From: Tuctoria greenei
Lineage: Eukaryota > Streptophyta > Magnoliopsida > Poales > Poaceae
Assembly: GCA_036927565.1 (NCBI GenBank)
Contig: JAYESD010000004.1
Coordinates: 162,103,697-162,167,696, forward strand
Direction: 5' to 3'
DNA: 64,000 nt
Within the stretch, counting starts at the first letter, position 1. The number at the start of each line of letters is the position of its first letter. A model generated the notes under the pieces. It was not told the origin of the DNA, ran no database searches, and saw nothing but the letters and a program-made list of their open reading frames with translations. Positions 8,924 to 19,659 of the stretch are shown piece after piece. The position numbers and the translations under genes were made by a program.

Positions 8924-11900
8924 TGTGGGGACCGGAGTCCACACATCCGAGGATCTCATTGGGTGGTGCCGTGCGATGCGACAGCTAACAGCACACACTA
9001 AAAGGATACCAAAATGTACAAAATTTTCATTTCAGAATAATCAGAGTTTACAAAAGAGTTTACAATAGAAGTACACACGCAGCGGAAAATACATACTCAT
9101 AATCTCATCTAACTAAGCAGGAGAGAAGACGTCCATGCCCTAGGACGCTTCTCACTAGAAACATGAAGAATAATGAGCAGCGGCGTGGTTCACATGAGAT
9201 TTATCTCGATACCTCGAGATCTCATGTACAACCTGAACAGCAAAAATAAACCTAATACCTGCAAAAATGGTTTAAGCGCAAACGTGAGCATAAGGTTCAG
9301 CAAGACTAACGCGTCTCACTAGACATATGCAAGGGTGAGTACTAAGCATAGGTAAGGAATAGCATAAATAGACTCGCCTACATGTGGATCCTTATAATCA
9401 TGTTTTAAGTAGCAAATGACATTCTTCAGCACGGCACATCATAGACTCCACAATCAAACAAGAAACGCTTTGCCGATGATATGACATGCTCAAAGCACAT
9501 AATGCTATTATAGCTAAAGTATGGGGAAATTGTAAACTTTAATTTTGCTATCTCTAAGTCATACAAGGTTGCAAAGCAATTATAATTCAACACAACATAT
9601 TTTTCTGGCTTCTTTATTATTTACTACGTCACGACAGCGACGGACAAGTGGTACTCTATTACCGCGAGGGACGGTGATTGCAATCAGGACACACCCAGAC
9701 TGCACGGCACACACACCAGCGTGGGAGACACATACGTGCTCTCCTCCCCGCGTCATACGTGGCCACCTTTCACCCAAGACCCCAATGTCGGCAAACCTCT
9801 TCATCCCGAGCAAAAGGTCCCCTACACGAACACGTCGAAGTTGCCCGCAAGAAGATTTACACCTTTATGCCTTCGCATCTCCATTCAAGGAAAACTGAGG
9901 AGTCTCCACACCACAGTCTGCAGTTACATCAGTTTAATGGGCCCATATACCATTATACAACTGGTACAGTTCAAGCTTGCCCAACGGTGCTGCATACGGC
10001 ACGCTCGTCAAGCGACACAGGCAGGGCTATGCGCCCGAGATTCCATCTCGTCGACTCCTATTCCCCCTGCATGGTCTCGTATTCATTTCATAAGCCATTT
10101 TTAATCTTCCACACTCATGTGAACTGTTATTCCTATCTCGCGAGTAGATTATGACTACTCGACTTCTACCGAATTTCCAATACATTAGCAAAGCAGTTAC
10201 TACAGGTCAAACCGTAACCTGTTCCAACCAACCCTTAGGATTTGTGGTCATGCAAGTGGAGTATCAATCACCCTATACGTAATGCACATATGAAACTTAA
10301 GACGTAATGTGAGAAATACTGCAAAACTCTGTAAAGCTTTGAAATGAAAACCGGGGCTTGCCTTAGTTTGCGACACGATTAAATGTCAATTGTTAGTGGT
10401 CCTTCTCTGAAGGCTCTGCCAAGGACTTCAAGTGGACACCCTGGACTTCTCCTCCAAGCGACACTTCTGGTCAAAGCAACACATGGGTGCACACGGTTTT
10501 TCCCACATAGCCACACGGAATCCCACAGCCACAGCGGATCCGCGAACCAAGGAACACGCTCATTGACGTGTGGACCCTGCCACACCTTCGTCTTCCTCGG
10601 GCCAACGGCGCACGGGCGGCGCTCGCAGTTCCCGCGGCGACGCGCTCCGGCGAGCCTCGCCGGATACCAGTTTCCGGCCACCACAGCGCCTAATCTTGGG
10701 CGCCCAACCTTAAAATCTTGCGCTGAGCAGGATGGTGGGGTCGGTGAGGCTTGCCGACGGTCGGAAACCGTCGCTCCGTGGCTAAAAATCTTCGAAAAAG
10801 GTTGGGGAAGTCTTCTGGAACCATGAGGAAGGTGATGGGAAGGTGAGATCGTCGTGCAACAGCCAGCAAAATAATCGTCGACAGTGACAGAGGGAACTTC
10901 TTAATGGCGGAGGGAAGAACTCGTGATTCTCGAGCTACGGTCTATCATTTTTGGTGATTCCAGTTCGAGAGGGTGTGCAAGGAAGTGTAGAAACTATTTG
11001 CTAGCAAGTGTTGAGAGTGATTAAGTGTGGAACTTGAATTGAATGAAAAACCGAGCGAGTTCATAAGCTTCGGCCGAGAGTAAAACTTAGATAACATGCT
11101 CGATACTCACGTAAATGAGGAACGGCTTTCATCGTCGTGCAGAGCGTGTCCAGGCGCACCACTTTGCTATTGGAGTCGAAGCACGAAACTGCTTGCAGCA
11201 GCCTGGCACCGTGGAGCAGAGACGGCGCACGGCAACCTCGATGGCGAGCTCCGGTGTAGCTTCAAAAATACTGGCCAAAACATCAACGAAGGAACGAAAG
11301 GTGTGAACCAGAGGACAGAGGAGGGACTGGGGAACAAACTCGCTGTTGAGAGCTTGGCGCAAGAGGCCTCCAGTTGGCCGGCAACGGGCGCGCGGCACCG
11401 GCGATCCGAATCTTGCGCGCGGGGCGAAAATGGCGCAGACCGTCGGCTCAGCGTGAGGGAAGACGATAATCTCGACCGGGGGAGTGATAAGGAGGAGCAA
11501 GGGCGAGATTTATAGGGCTCAAATGGAAGCAGCTCACTGCAGTTGCACTGGGCATGCACGCCATCGTGGTGGCGCGCGCAGCGCGCGCTGGATTGCGGCA
11601 CACGTGGGCTGCTGACTGGTGGGCCCCACCAGTCAGCCTTACAGCTACAGCCACTTTAGTAATTCATTTAGAAATAGTAAATGAACTCCAAAAATCATGA
11701 AACTTCATGGCTAAGTCAAGAAAAATGTTCTGAACACAAAGGTGGGTTTAGATCTTTATGTTCAAGTATATTTGATCAGATTTTGAATTTGAATTTAAAC
11801 TTGATTCAAATTTGCTGATCGTCTCAAATAAAATAACAAATGGACTGCAAAATTAATGAAACTTTTCAAGGAGCTTATTTGCAATTTTAGAAGACTATAG

Positions 11901-12232
11901 AAAAATTTATAGCCTCAGATTTGAATGTTCTTGACAGGACATGTGTATACAGTAGCTATATGCTATTGGTTTATTTGAGTATATGAGGTACTATAAATTG
12001 ATTTGCTCAAGCAAACCCCATTCAAATACTCCAAACTTTTGCAGAGATGATATTTGAATTATTTTAAGATTATTGGTGAAATTTGTTTCTCATGTTAATA
12101 AAATTTAAAACACGAGAAGAAAAAGGAATTGAATAGGTCCAAGTTTATGTACATGACCATATCTTGAACCCAAATAAATTTGAATTTAACTGACCACTGA
12201 AATTCATATTTAGAATTAAGTGGGATTTTACA
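8924..12232 (-). mobile_element. 3.3-kb solo LTR inserted in Copia C1 gag
   Basis: The block begins TGTGGGGACCGG and ends GGGATTTTACA, so it has TG...CA ends on both strands. It is flanked by identical 5-bp sequences CGTTT at 8919-8923 and 12233-12237. Removing it with one CGTTT makes the Copia gag frame continuous across the site. There is no internal region, primer site or second LTR, so this is a solo LTR left by recombination between the two LTRs of a full element. The only TATA-like signal (11508-11514) is on the minus strand, and on that strand the LTR opens TGTAAAATCCCAC. Its length suggests a Gypsy family, possibly Tekay-like, but no coding part survives to prove it. GC-rich frames at 10380-10830 and 11100-11600 have no family resemblance. 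Confidence 0.9.
11508..11514 (-). promoter_or_regulatory. TATA box of the solo LTR
   Basis: The minus strand reads GAGCCCTATAAATCTCGCCC here, a good TATA context about 720 bp into the LTR. It supports the minus-strand orientation given to the solo LTR. Confidence 0.55.
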
Positions 12233-12237
12233 CGTTT
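12233..12237. repeat. Target site duplication of the solo LTR, right (CGTTT)
   Basis: CGTTT directly follows the terminal CA of the solo LTR and is identical to 8919-8923. Confidence 0.9.
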
Positions 12238-12524
12238 CCATCGAATTGCGGAAGTTCTCCCATGGGAATGGAAAGATAATGATTATTTGAATTGAGACGA
12301 TTATAATTGTAAGGATATCGGGAGTAGTTGTGATGACCACTCCCCGTCATCTTCTCGTCCTCTTTTCCTTTTTGACTCAGGAGTTTCTTTCATAGAAGTG
12401 CCTTGAGGTGACACACTTCTTTATCATCGTGTTGATTTTCCCTGTGTACACCGAAGGCTTTTGTATCTTGCTCTTCTTCGGTGTTGAGAACCTTCGAGAT
12501 CTCGTTGTTCTTCTTAGAGGCCAT
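12233..12524 (-). pseudogene. Copia C1 gag, N-terminal fragment
   Basis: The minus-strand ATG at 12522-12524 (MASKKNNEISKVLN) lies about 40 bases downstream of the primer binding site, as expected for a Copia gag start. The frame meets a stop near 12395. A second block, MGELPQFDGN, runs into the solo LTR insertion at 12237. This LPQFDG motif is typical of Copia gag N-termini and joins in frame with the DYTMWKYNMK-type sequence beyond the solo LTR. The gene is therefore broken by an early stop or frameshift and by the insertion. Confidence 0.75.
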
Positions 12525-12563
12525 TGATCTCTTTGAGCGGTGAGTCTCATCGATAGAGAACCC

Positions 12564-12575
12564 GCTCTGATACCA
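12564..12575 (-). promoter_or_regulatory. Primer binding site of Copia C1 (initiator Met tRNA)
   Basis: The minus strand reads TGGTATCAGAGC, the classic plant Copia primer site complementary to the 3' end of initiator tRNA-Met. It sits a few bases after the LTR end at 12582. Confidence 0.9.
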
Positions 12576-13342
12576 ATTGAATGTGGCCTAGAGGGGGGGT
12601 GAATAGGCTTTGAAAATATCCTGCAGACTTAATCAAACTGTTAAATACTTGAGCGACCGGACTTGTTCGGCTGGAGGTGCGGACTAGTGCAGTGAGGTAA
12701 TGTGTAGCGAGTTAACTAAGTGTCGTTTCAGGAATTAAATGTTATAGCAGCGGAAATTGAACAACTATTGAGATCACTTGAATTGACAATCAATATTACA
12801 AAGTTACACGTGGAAAGCAATTGTAATTCAAGTTACAAGATCGATAAACTTAAGCCCTAAGTAATGATGATACAAAAATAAAGAAGCACACGATAAATGA
12901 ATTTTTATAGAAGTTCTATCTCACCAAAGAGATCTATCCCTTGCTGAGGAAGCGCACACAGAGCCGGATCTCTTCAAACCCTTTCCCTCGTCAAGTCACC
13001 ACACAAGGCCGACTTGATTCCACTATCATGGGTAATCACCGAGTTTATGGGGAACCTCACATGTTGAGGGCTCCCACAAGAATTACAATGAAAAGATGAT
13101 CAAATACACTCGAAAAGATTACAAGTAAATGCACGAGTTTAAAGAGATCAAACCCCAAGAGCTCAATGAAGCATAGACACCGATCTCCCAATCCCAATCT
13201 AAATACTCAAAGATTTTCACTTTTAAGGACCTTAGATGTGTGGGCAGATGTGTATTCGTGCTCTTTGGACAAGTGGAGGTGCGAGGGTTTGAGTTGTGAA
13301 CAATAGAATACGTGTATTGTATATGTGGGGTTGTGGATCTCC

Positions 13343-13350
13343 TATTTATA
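13343..13350 (-). promoter_or_regulatory. TATA box of Copia C1 LTR
   Basis: The minus strand reads GCACTATAAATAGGAG, a good TATA match oriented with the element. Confidence 0.6.
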
Positions 13351-13521
13351 GTGCTTCCAAAATTGTTACCATTAGGGATCCCAACGGCCGGACTAGTCTG
13401 TACTGAGTACCGGACTTGTCCAGTGTGCTCTATAAAAATGGTGTGAAATGTGCTGCACAATAGAAACCCTAAATTGTCTGAGGTATACCTGACTTGTTTG
13501 ATGCCCCGTGTATTTGAGTTC

Positions 13522-13852
13522 TAGAGAGTTTAACAGACTAGTTCTGTCCACGAGCAGACTTGTCCGGTGCTATGTGTTATAGAGCATCAGAGAGTTCAAC
13601 CGACTAGTCCGGTCCTATGGATGGACTTGTCCGGTGCACAGCATTATAGGTTTACAGAAAGTTAAACAGACTAGTGCATTCCATGAATGAACTAGTTCGG
13701 TGAACTGTGAAATGTGGTTCCAGAAAGTTGACCGGTCTAGTCCAGTCTATGAGCGAACTAGTTCGGTGCACTGTTAATTTGGACAACAGAGAGTTGAACG
13801 GACTAGTCCGGTCCATGAACGGACTAGTCCGGTCCATGAACGGACTAGTCCG
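13522..13852. repeat. Tandem array built on the palindrome CGGACTAGTCCG
   Basis: Five units of about 66 bp start near 13522, 13588, 13655, 13721 and 13787. Each has a CAGAGAGTT-like opening, a GGACTAGTCC-like palindrome, then a second ACTAGT or ACTTGT copy followed by CGGTGC. In the last unit a 21-bp subunit (GACTAGTCCGGTCCATGAAC...) is repeated nearly three times, 13801-13852. Related single copies occur near 12663 and 13395. The array lies in the U3 part of the C1 LTR. Confidence 0.85.
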
Positions 13853-14086
13853 ATGCTCAGTGAATTTTTAGGTTGATTTTAAGCTCTTACCCCTACGCAA
13901 AGACTCCAACTCTTGGGATGTGTCTCTCACGCATATCCTATACATTTAAGTCTACTTTGTGCCTCAGTCATGAGTTGGGCTTTTCTTTTTTACTTCACCA
14001 GTTCATTTTTCACTTTTTGAGTGCACCAAACTATCTCTTTTAAATTGACCTATAGTCATCCCAGCAAGTTCATTAGGATTTCATTT

Positions 14087-14091
14087 GTTTG
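14087..14091. repeat. Target site duplication of SireA, left (GTTTG)
   Basis: GTTTG directly precedes LTR-a and is repeated at 33540-33544 after LTR-d. Confidence 0.9.
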
Positions 14092-15676
14092 TGTGAAGCC
14101 TATGTGTGTTGAATACATTGGCTTTGACAATAAAAGTTTTGATTGCTACCATAACATCTTTTTATCAAGGTCCGGCTATAGCTCCGGCGTGTCTTTGTTA
14201 AGATCCGATATGTTTTTGCTAGGTCCAACTTATGTTGGTAAACTCCGTCGCTAGGTTGTACTAGCTTTGATAAGCTGCGGCTCAAGCTCCGGTTAGATTT
14301 GGCAAGGTTCGGAGCTTGATCGCAATGTTCCTGCTTTTACTATGAAATGTTTCAAACTTACTTTACATTGTTGGGAAAGTTGCTTAGTATTATTTTACTA
14401 AGTTTTTGGTGTGTTTTGGTGTTTATGGTTGATATTATTTTGCTATGTTTTGCAACATGCTTATATGAGGTGCTCACGTAAGATGTTTTAGTTTTGAAAC
14501 TAACGAGAGTCAAGTCAAGGACTTGTGCTCGAAAGTATTGGTTGTTTATTCATGTGCAGGTGCTGCTTGATTTCAAGCCATGGCTGGTGACGGGATCCAT
14601 TGAACTAGTCTTAGGGAGAAGATGATGTTCAACAACCAAGTTCTGGAGGAATTGTGGTTGAGTAGATTGGGAGGTTGCGCAACATGTTTGAATCAAGAAC
14701 AATGCATATGAAGGTATTGTGGACATCGTTGGAAGTTGTTTGCACATATGCAAGGAGTGCATGGACGTGGCTACATGGTTCCGAGGCGTGAAGAAGATAT
14801 GTGGACATAAAGAATTGGTCGTAAAGGACCAACCGACAAGGTTATGGACTCAGGCTGCGGCTGAGTCGTGTTTGACTCAAATATGGAAAGATTGGAGTTG
14901 GTTATGATAGGATTTTGTGTGGGTCACGAATTTGAGTTATTTTAGGAATGTGGGATACATTCCTGAGGTGTTTGGAAGTCTTAAGATTGCTTCTATCTGC
15001 GTATAGAAGAGACCTAATGAGTTATGGAAAGTTTCGATTCGTGAGCGGAGTATGATTAGAGTCCTAGTTGAGATTGGGTTGGCCTAAGGGCTGGTTATAT
15101 AAGCAAGGGCGGCCAGAGCTCGTGTTGCACGACTTTGGGGCTGTTTCACTTGTGTTTTATTGAATAAAATCCATAGTTGAAAGGAATTTTTGTGCCTAGT
15201 TCGTCTGACTTATTCCAGACAAGTTTTTTCATCGAGTTTTCTGCACAACACTACCTTTCTTCGGTGGTTTTATCATAACTCGAGTTTTACATATCCGATT
15301 GATGTGATTCATTTTGGGTTGTCTTCACAACATGGATTTGTGGTTTCTGATCTACATGAGTTTCTTTGCAGCGTTCCAGAACTGTTTTTCTCGGGTAGGA
15401 CAGATTCACCTTTGTTCGATCTTTCAATCGTAACTTGAGTTTCTCTCGACGGATTTGAGTGATTCTTGTTGTGTCGTCTTCATGACTTGATTCTCTCTGA
15501 TATCTATCACTTTTGTCACGATGAAACACGTTTAGATTAGTCTCACACACGATTTCTTTAACAGATCGTTTTTCTGCCGAAGAGGTTGGGATTTAATTGT
15601 TTCCGCTGCGTAAGATTTTAAAATCTACCATTCACCCGCCCCTATGGTAGCTTCTCACGTGCTCTTCGATCCTACA
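14092..15676 (+). mobile_element. SireA 5' LTR (LTR-a)
   Basis: It begins TGTGAAGCCTATGTGTG and ends CTTCGATCCTACA. A TATATAAG box is at 15096-15103. It lacks the extra 19 or so bases after GAATACATTGGCTT that mark LTR-b and LTR-c. Confidence 0.93.
15096..15103 (+). promoter_or_regulatory. TATA box of LTR-a
   Basis: GGTTATATAAGCAAGG lies about 1 kb into the LTR and is conserved in all four Sirevirus LTRs: 23120-23126, 31232-31239 and 32921-32928. Confidence 0.65.
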
Positions 15677-15678
15677 TT

Positions 15679-15691
15679 TGGTATCAGAGCC
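15679..15691 (+). promoter_or_regulatory. Primer binding site of SireA
   Basis: TGGTATCAGAGCC lies two bases after the LTR end, complementary to the initiator tRNA-Met 3' end. Confidence 0.92.
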
Positions 15692-15737
15692 ACGGTTCTC
15701 TAATCTTTGTGATTTGCACGTGTTTTGACTAATCATC

Positions 15738-17956
15738 ATGGAGAAATACTCCGCAAAACCTTGTGTCTTTAGTGGTATTGATTTTCAGGTTTGGAAGGCA
15801 CGTATGGAAGCCTTCATTCAGGCTCAGGGCTTCGAAATATGGGGGAAGGTATACAAGCCTTACAAAGTGTCATAAAACGATCAAGTTACAGCTTCAAATC
15901 TGAGAGATGTCAACAACAACAACAAGGCTCAGAACTTGATCATACAAGGATTAACTCAAAGCAACTTTGACCGTGTTGCACACCTTCAATTTGCATACGA
16001 TGTGTGGAAAGCACTTTGTGACTACCACGAAGGAACCAACACGATCAAGGAGGTAAGGTAAGACATGTTCAAGAAAGAATAAATGCACTTCGTGACGCAA
16101 CCCGGTGAGTCTATTGATGACCTTTTTGCCTGCTTTAATAAAATTCTCAGCAACTTGCGTAGTGTCAATGTTAATTTTTCAGATGCTTAAAATGCTTGGC
16201 AATTGTTAAGTGCATTAGATCTGTCAATTTGGGACATTAAAGTCACATCTATTCGTGAATCTACTATCATGAGTACACTTACTTTAGATGTGCTATATTC
16301 CAAGTTAAAAACTCATGAAATTGACATAATATCACGTAAGAACCCCAACAAGTCTATTGCTTTTGTTTCTCAATGTGACATGCCTAGCTCCAGTCAATCT
16401 TCATCTTGTGGTACACTTGCTTTGTTGTCCTCTCTAACCCTTGAACAGATTGAGGAGTTTCCAGGGGAGGAGCTAGTACTTCTCTCACCTAGGTTGTTAA
16501 AAGCATTGGAAAATGTTAGAACTAGAAGGAGAGGAAGCTCCGGACCTCAACGATGTTTCGAATGTGGTAATACAAGACATTTTTGTTCAGATTGCCCTGA
16601 CCTTTCAGGTCCTACTTCCCGGGATGAAAAGCAAACAAGGACGAAGCACTCCTCTGCAAACGATAAGAAGAAAATGAAGGGTTTCACAGGACGTCAATTG
16701 GTGAGCAGTTTTATCTCCCCACTTCAAGAACATGGCTCAAGCGATGTGGACATTGGGAGTGACGAAGATGAAGATGATTTGGCAAACTTATTCTTCATGG
16801 CGGGAAAATCGAGATCAAGTATGAAGGATGCAGAACACAACAACAACAATGAAGAGGTATGTCCTACTTGCAAAGAAATGTGTCATGCTATTTCTCGTGC
16901 CACTATTATAGTTAAGAAAAAGGACAAAAAGCTTAGGGATAGTGCTGCTAAAATTGAATAACTAGAATCTGAAATCAACCGTTTAAAAACTTTGATTCCT
17001 AGTGATGATGCATGTCCCTCATGTGATTTAATATATGAACAATTGTATCATTAAGAAGTGCGCACACCTACACACTTGATAAACTTGAGTTAGAAATTGA
17101 AAAGAATAGAGAGCTTGCTGCACTTAATGATAAAAACTTGAAAGATGCTAGCTGTTCTACAATTGATTTGCATTGTTCTACTTGTGATGATCTTGATAAG
17201 AAGCTACAAGATGCTATGAATGAAATTTCTATATTGAACATTGCTTTACGTTCTTATGAAGTTAAATATTGTTCCAATTGCAAATTAAAAGGAAAAACTT
17301 CATGTGAAAATTGACTTGATCTGTCCAATAAACTTGATGACATGCATAGGGCATTAGATCGGTTTTGTAATGGGAATAAGAACCTAATCTTGCTGATGAA
17401 TTCTTCCAAGTCTTGCAATGATAAAACTGGTTTAGGTTCTGATTCTCATGCTCATGCTATGGCACATCCACCTAAAATTGTAAGAACATTAGGAAGTGGT
17501 TTGATTCAAACAGTTCCTAAACAAAAAGAAGTGGTTTTCAAATCTGCAAGAGTGTTGTCTCATTCGGTGTCAAATAAAAATGTTGTTTGATCATCTAGAC
17601 ATGAACAAAAAGTTAAATTTCATTGTACCAACTGTGATAGAGCTGGTCATGTCATAACTTTTTGTTATAGACTAGCTAAACAACAGAAAAAAGAAAGAAT
17701 GATTGCCAGATCTCATAACTTTCATGCAAAATTTGCTGCACATGTTAAACCGAATGATAGGAACATGCAACCTGCTGTAATGAGTCGAAAACATGCAAAG
17801 TTTGCTCCCAAACCCATTGTGTTTCATGCTACAAATGTAACATCTGAAAAGTCAGTAGTTGGGTACAAAAATCCTCAAGCTTTGGCTCGTAAACCTTCAG
17901 TTTTATCTCAGCTTTCACGTGTTATTCCTGTTGGATGTCGTGTGACTCAGTACTAG
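15738..17956 (+). pseudogene. SireA gag, degenerate
   Basis: The start is ATG at 15738 (MEKYSAKPCVFSGIDFQVWKARMEAF), a typical Sirevirus gag N-terminus. A capsid-like middle follows (QLLSALDLSIWD near 16200, then a Ser-rich linker). The first zinc knuckle is CFECGNTRHFCSDC at about 16553, and a Glu/Asp-rich linker (DVDIGSDEDEDDL) lies near 16750. Cys-rich coiled-coil spacers run to 17590, and a second knuckle, CTNCDRAGHVITFC, is at about 17624. Stops break the frame near 15873, 16080, 16190, 16960, 17054 and 17590, so no full-length product is possible. The same layout in SireB (23797-25911) is better preserved. Confidence 0.88.
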
Positions 17957-18028
17957 ATTCCTGAATGCCAATTGACTAACCCCAGTATTGAGTCATCGAC
18001 GTATTGTTCTTCTATGTAAGTTACATGC

Positions 18029-19604
18029 TTGGGGAAGGAGAACATTTGGATTGTGGATTCAGGTTGCTCACGCCACATGACCAGTAACAAAGAATGGTTC
18101 TCCTTACTCTCTTTTGTGTCACGCGTAGAGAATGTTACTTTTGCCGATAATTCTTCAACTCCTATAATTGCTAAGGGTTCGGTTAGAGTAAATAATCACT
18201 ACACTTTGGAGGATGTGGCACTTGTAAAAAATTTGAAATACAACTTGCTTTCTGTTTTACAACTGCTAGATGAAAATCTGGAAATTATTTTCACTAAAAA
18301 TTGCTACAAAGTTGTAAATTCAAATAGTGAGCTTATTTTAACATGTCTCAGTTTGGAAGAGTTTTTAAAGCTGATTTTGATATGTCTTCCTCTAAGCATA
18401 GGTGTCTAGTTGCTAATGATTCAAAGGACTTATATTTTTGGCATCGTAGACTTGGTCACATAGACTTTGATCATCTAACGCGTGTTAGTGCTCTTGATCG
18501 CATACGTGGGCTGCCTAAGCTTAAAGGGGACAAATAAATTGTGTGCTCTTCTTGTAGACATGCTAAGATGGTTGCAAGTTCACATACTCCTCTCACAATG
18601 ATCATGACAACTGAACTAGGTGCACTTTTGTACCTTGACACCGTAGGACCTTGACGCGTTCAATCCTTCAGATGTAAATGGTATGTTCTTGTGATTGTTG
18701 ATGATTATTATAGATACTCTTGGGTTTACTTTATGGCATCTAAGAATGAAGTTTTTAGTCACTTTAGAACCTTATTTCTTAGATTATCAATTGATCACTC
18801 AGGATCTTTAAAAGCAATTAGAAGTGATAACAGAACCGAATTTAAAAATCAATCTTTTGATCACTTTTGTGCTAAAAATGGAATAGATCATCAATTTTCT
18901 TCACCATATGTACCTCAACAAAATGGTGTTGTAGAAAGAAAGAACATAACCTTAGTTGAGATGGCTAGGACTATGCTTGATTAAAATCAAACTCCTAGGA
19001 AATTTCGGGCTGATGCGATTGCAACTGCTCGTTATGTTTCAAATCGCGTCTTCTTGCGTGCTAAGCTAGGTAAAACACCATATGAGCTCTGGTTTGGACA
19101 TAGGCCTAGTGTTACACACTTTCAGGTCTTTGATTGCAATTGCTTTGTTAAGAAACATGGTAATCTTGATAAATTTAAACCTGGATCCATTGATGGCATG
19201 TTTCTTGGTTATCCATCTCATACTAGAGGCTACCATGTGCTTTTACTTGACACTAACAAAATTGTGGAGACTTGTGAGGTGTCTTTTGATGAAGCTAGCA
19301 TAGGTACTAGCTTAAACATTGCAGGTCCGGATCCATATCCACAGGGGAGAGCATTTTTGTTGAAGATGAGGAAGAAGTGGTGCAGCTGCCCGAAAAGTCA
19401 GCAGCTAATGACATTGTTCCAGCTTCTGATTTTGATTTACAGCCAGCACCGACGACCACCATTGCTGGTTCTGATCCTCCTCAAGTCACAAGCTTATTGA
19501 TTTGTGATGAACATGAAGAAGAAGAAGCTTGTGAAGTGTCCACTCCCCTCCGAGTTCTCAAAATTTATCCCCCACAACAAATTATTGGAAGCTTGAACAA
19601 ATGA
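18029..19604 (+). pseudogene. SireA protease and integrase, degenerate
   Basis: The aspartic protease active site VDSG is at about 18052 (IWIVDSGCSRHMT). The integrase zinc finger follows as LYFWHRRLGHIDFDHL near 18433 and CSSCRHAK near 18546. The catalytic core is VIVDDYYRYSWVYFMASKNEVF near 18690, then AIRSDNRTEFKNQ, then SPYVPQQNGVVERKN with the catalytic Glu near 18937. The C-terminal GKTPYELWFGHRPSVTHFQVFDC motif is near 19070. Order PR-IN before RT is the Copia order. Stops or frameshifts near 18345, 18536, 18653 and 18982 and in the acidic tail inactivate it. Confidence 0.9.
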
Positions 19605-19659
19605 GTCACACGGTCCAGGTTTTGTGATCCAAACTCTCATGCTCATTCTGCTTTTGTTG

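Larger units (their letters stand above)
12582..14091 (-). mobile_element. Copia C1 5' LTR, main part
   Basis: The LTR ends on the minus strand in GGCCACA at 12582, next to the primer site. It is interrupted after 14091 by SireA and resumes at 33545-33589, where its minus-strand start is TGAAAGTGAATCTAGGC. Rejoined length is about 1555 bp. A TATA box is at 13343-13350. The only internal structure is the repeat array at 13522-13852. The 3' LTR and most of the internal region of C1 are not in the window. Confidence 0.85.

Noticed and set aside
8099..9068. Plus-strand frames of 61-111 codons
   Set aside because: They are shadows of the minus-strand Copia gag.
9545..10154. Overlapping frames of 117-158 codons
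   Set aside because: They lie in the solo LTR, overlap in several phases and have no family signature.
10379..11654. GC-rich frames up to 147 codons on both strands
   Set aside because: They lie in the solo LTR around its promoter region; composition explains them.
15679..15691. tRNA-like sequence at the primer sites
   Set aside because: These are short primer binding sites complementary to a tRNA 3' end, not tRNA genes; no cloverleaf is present.
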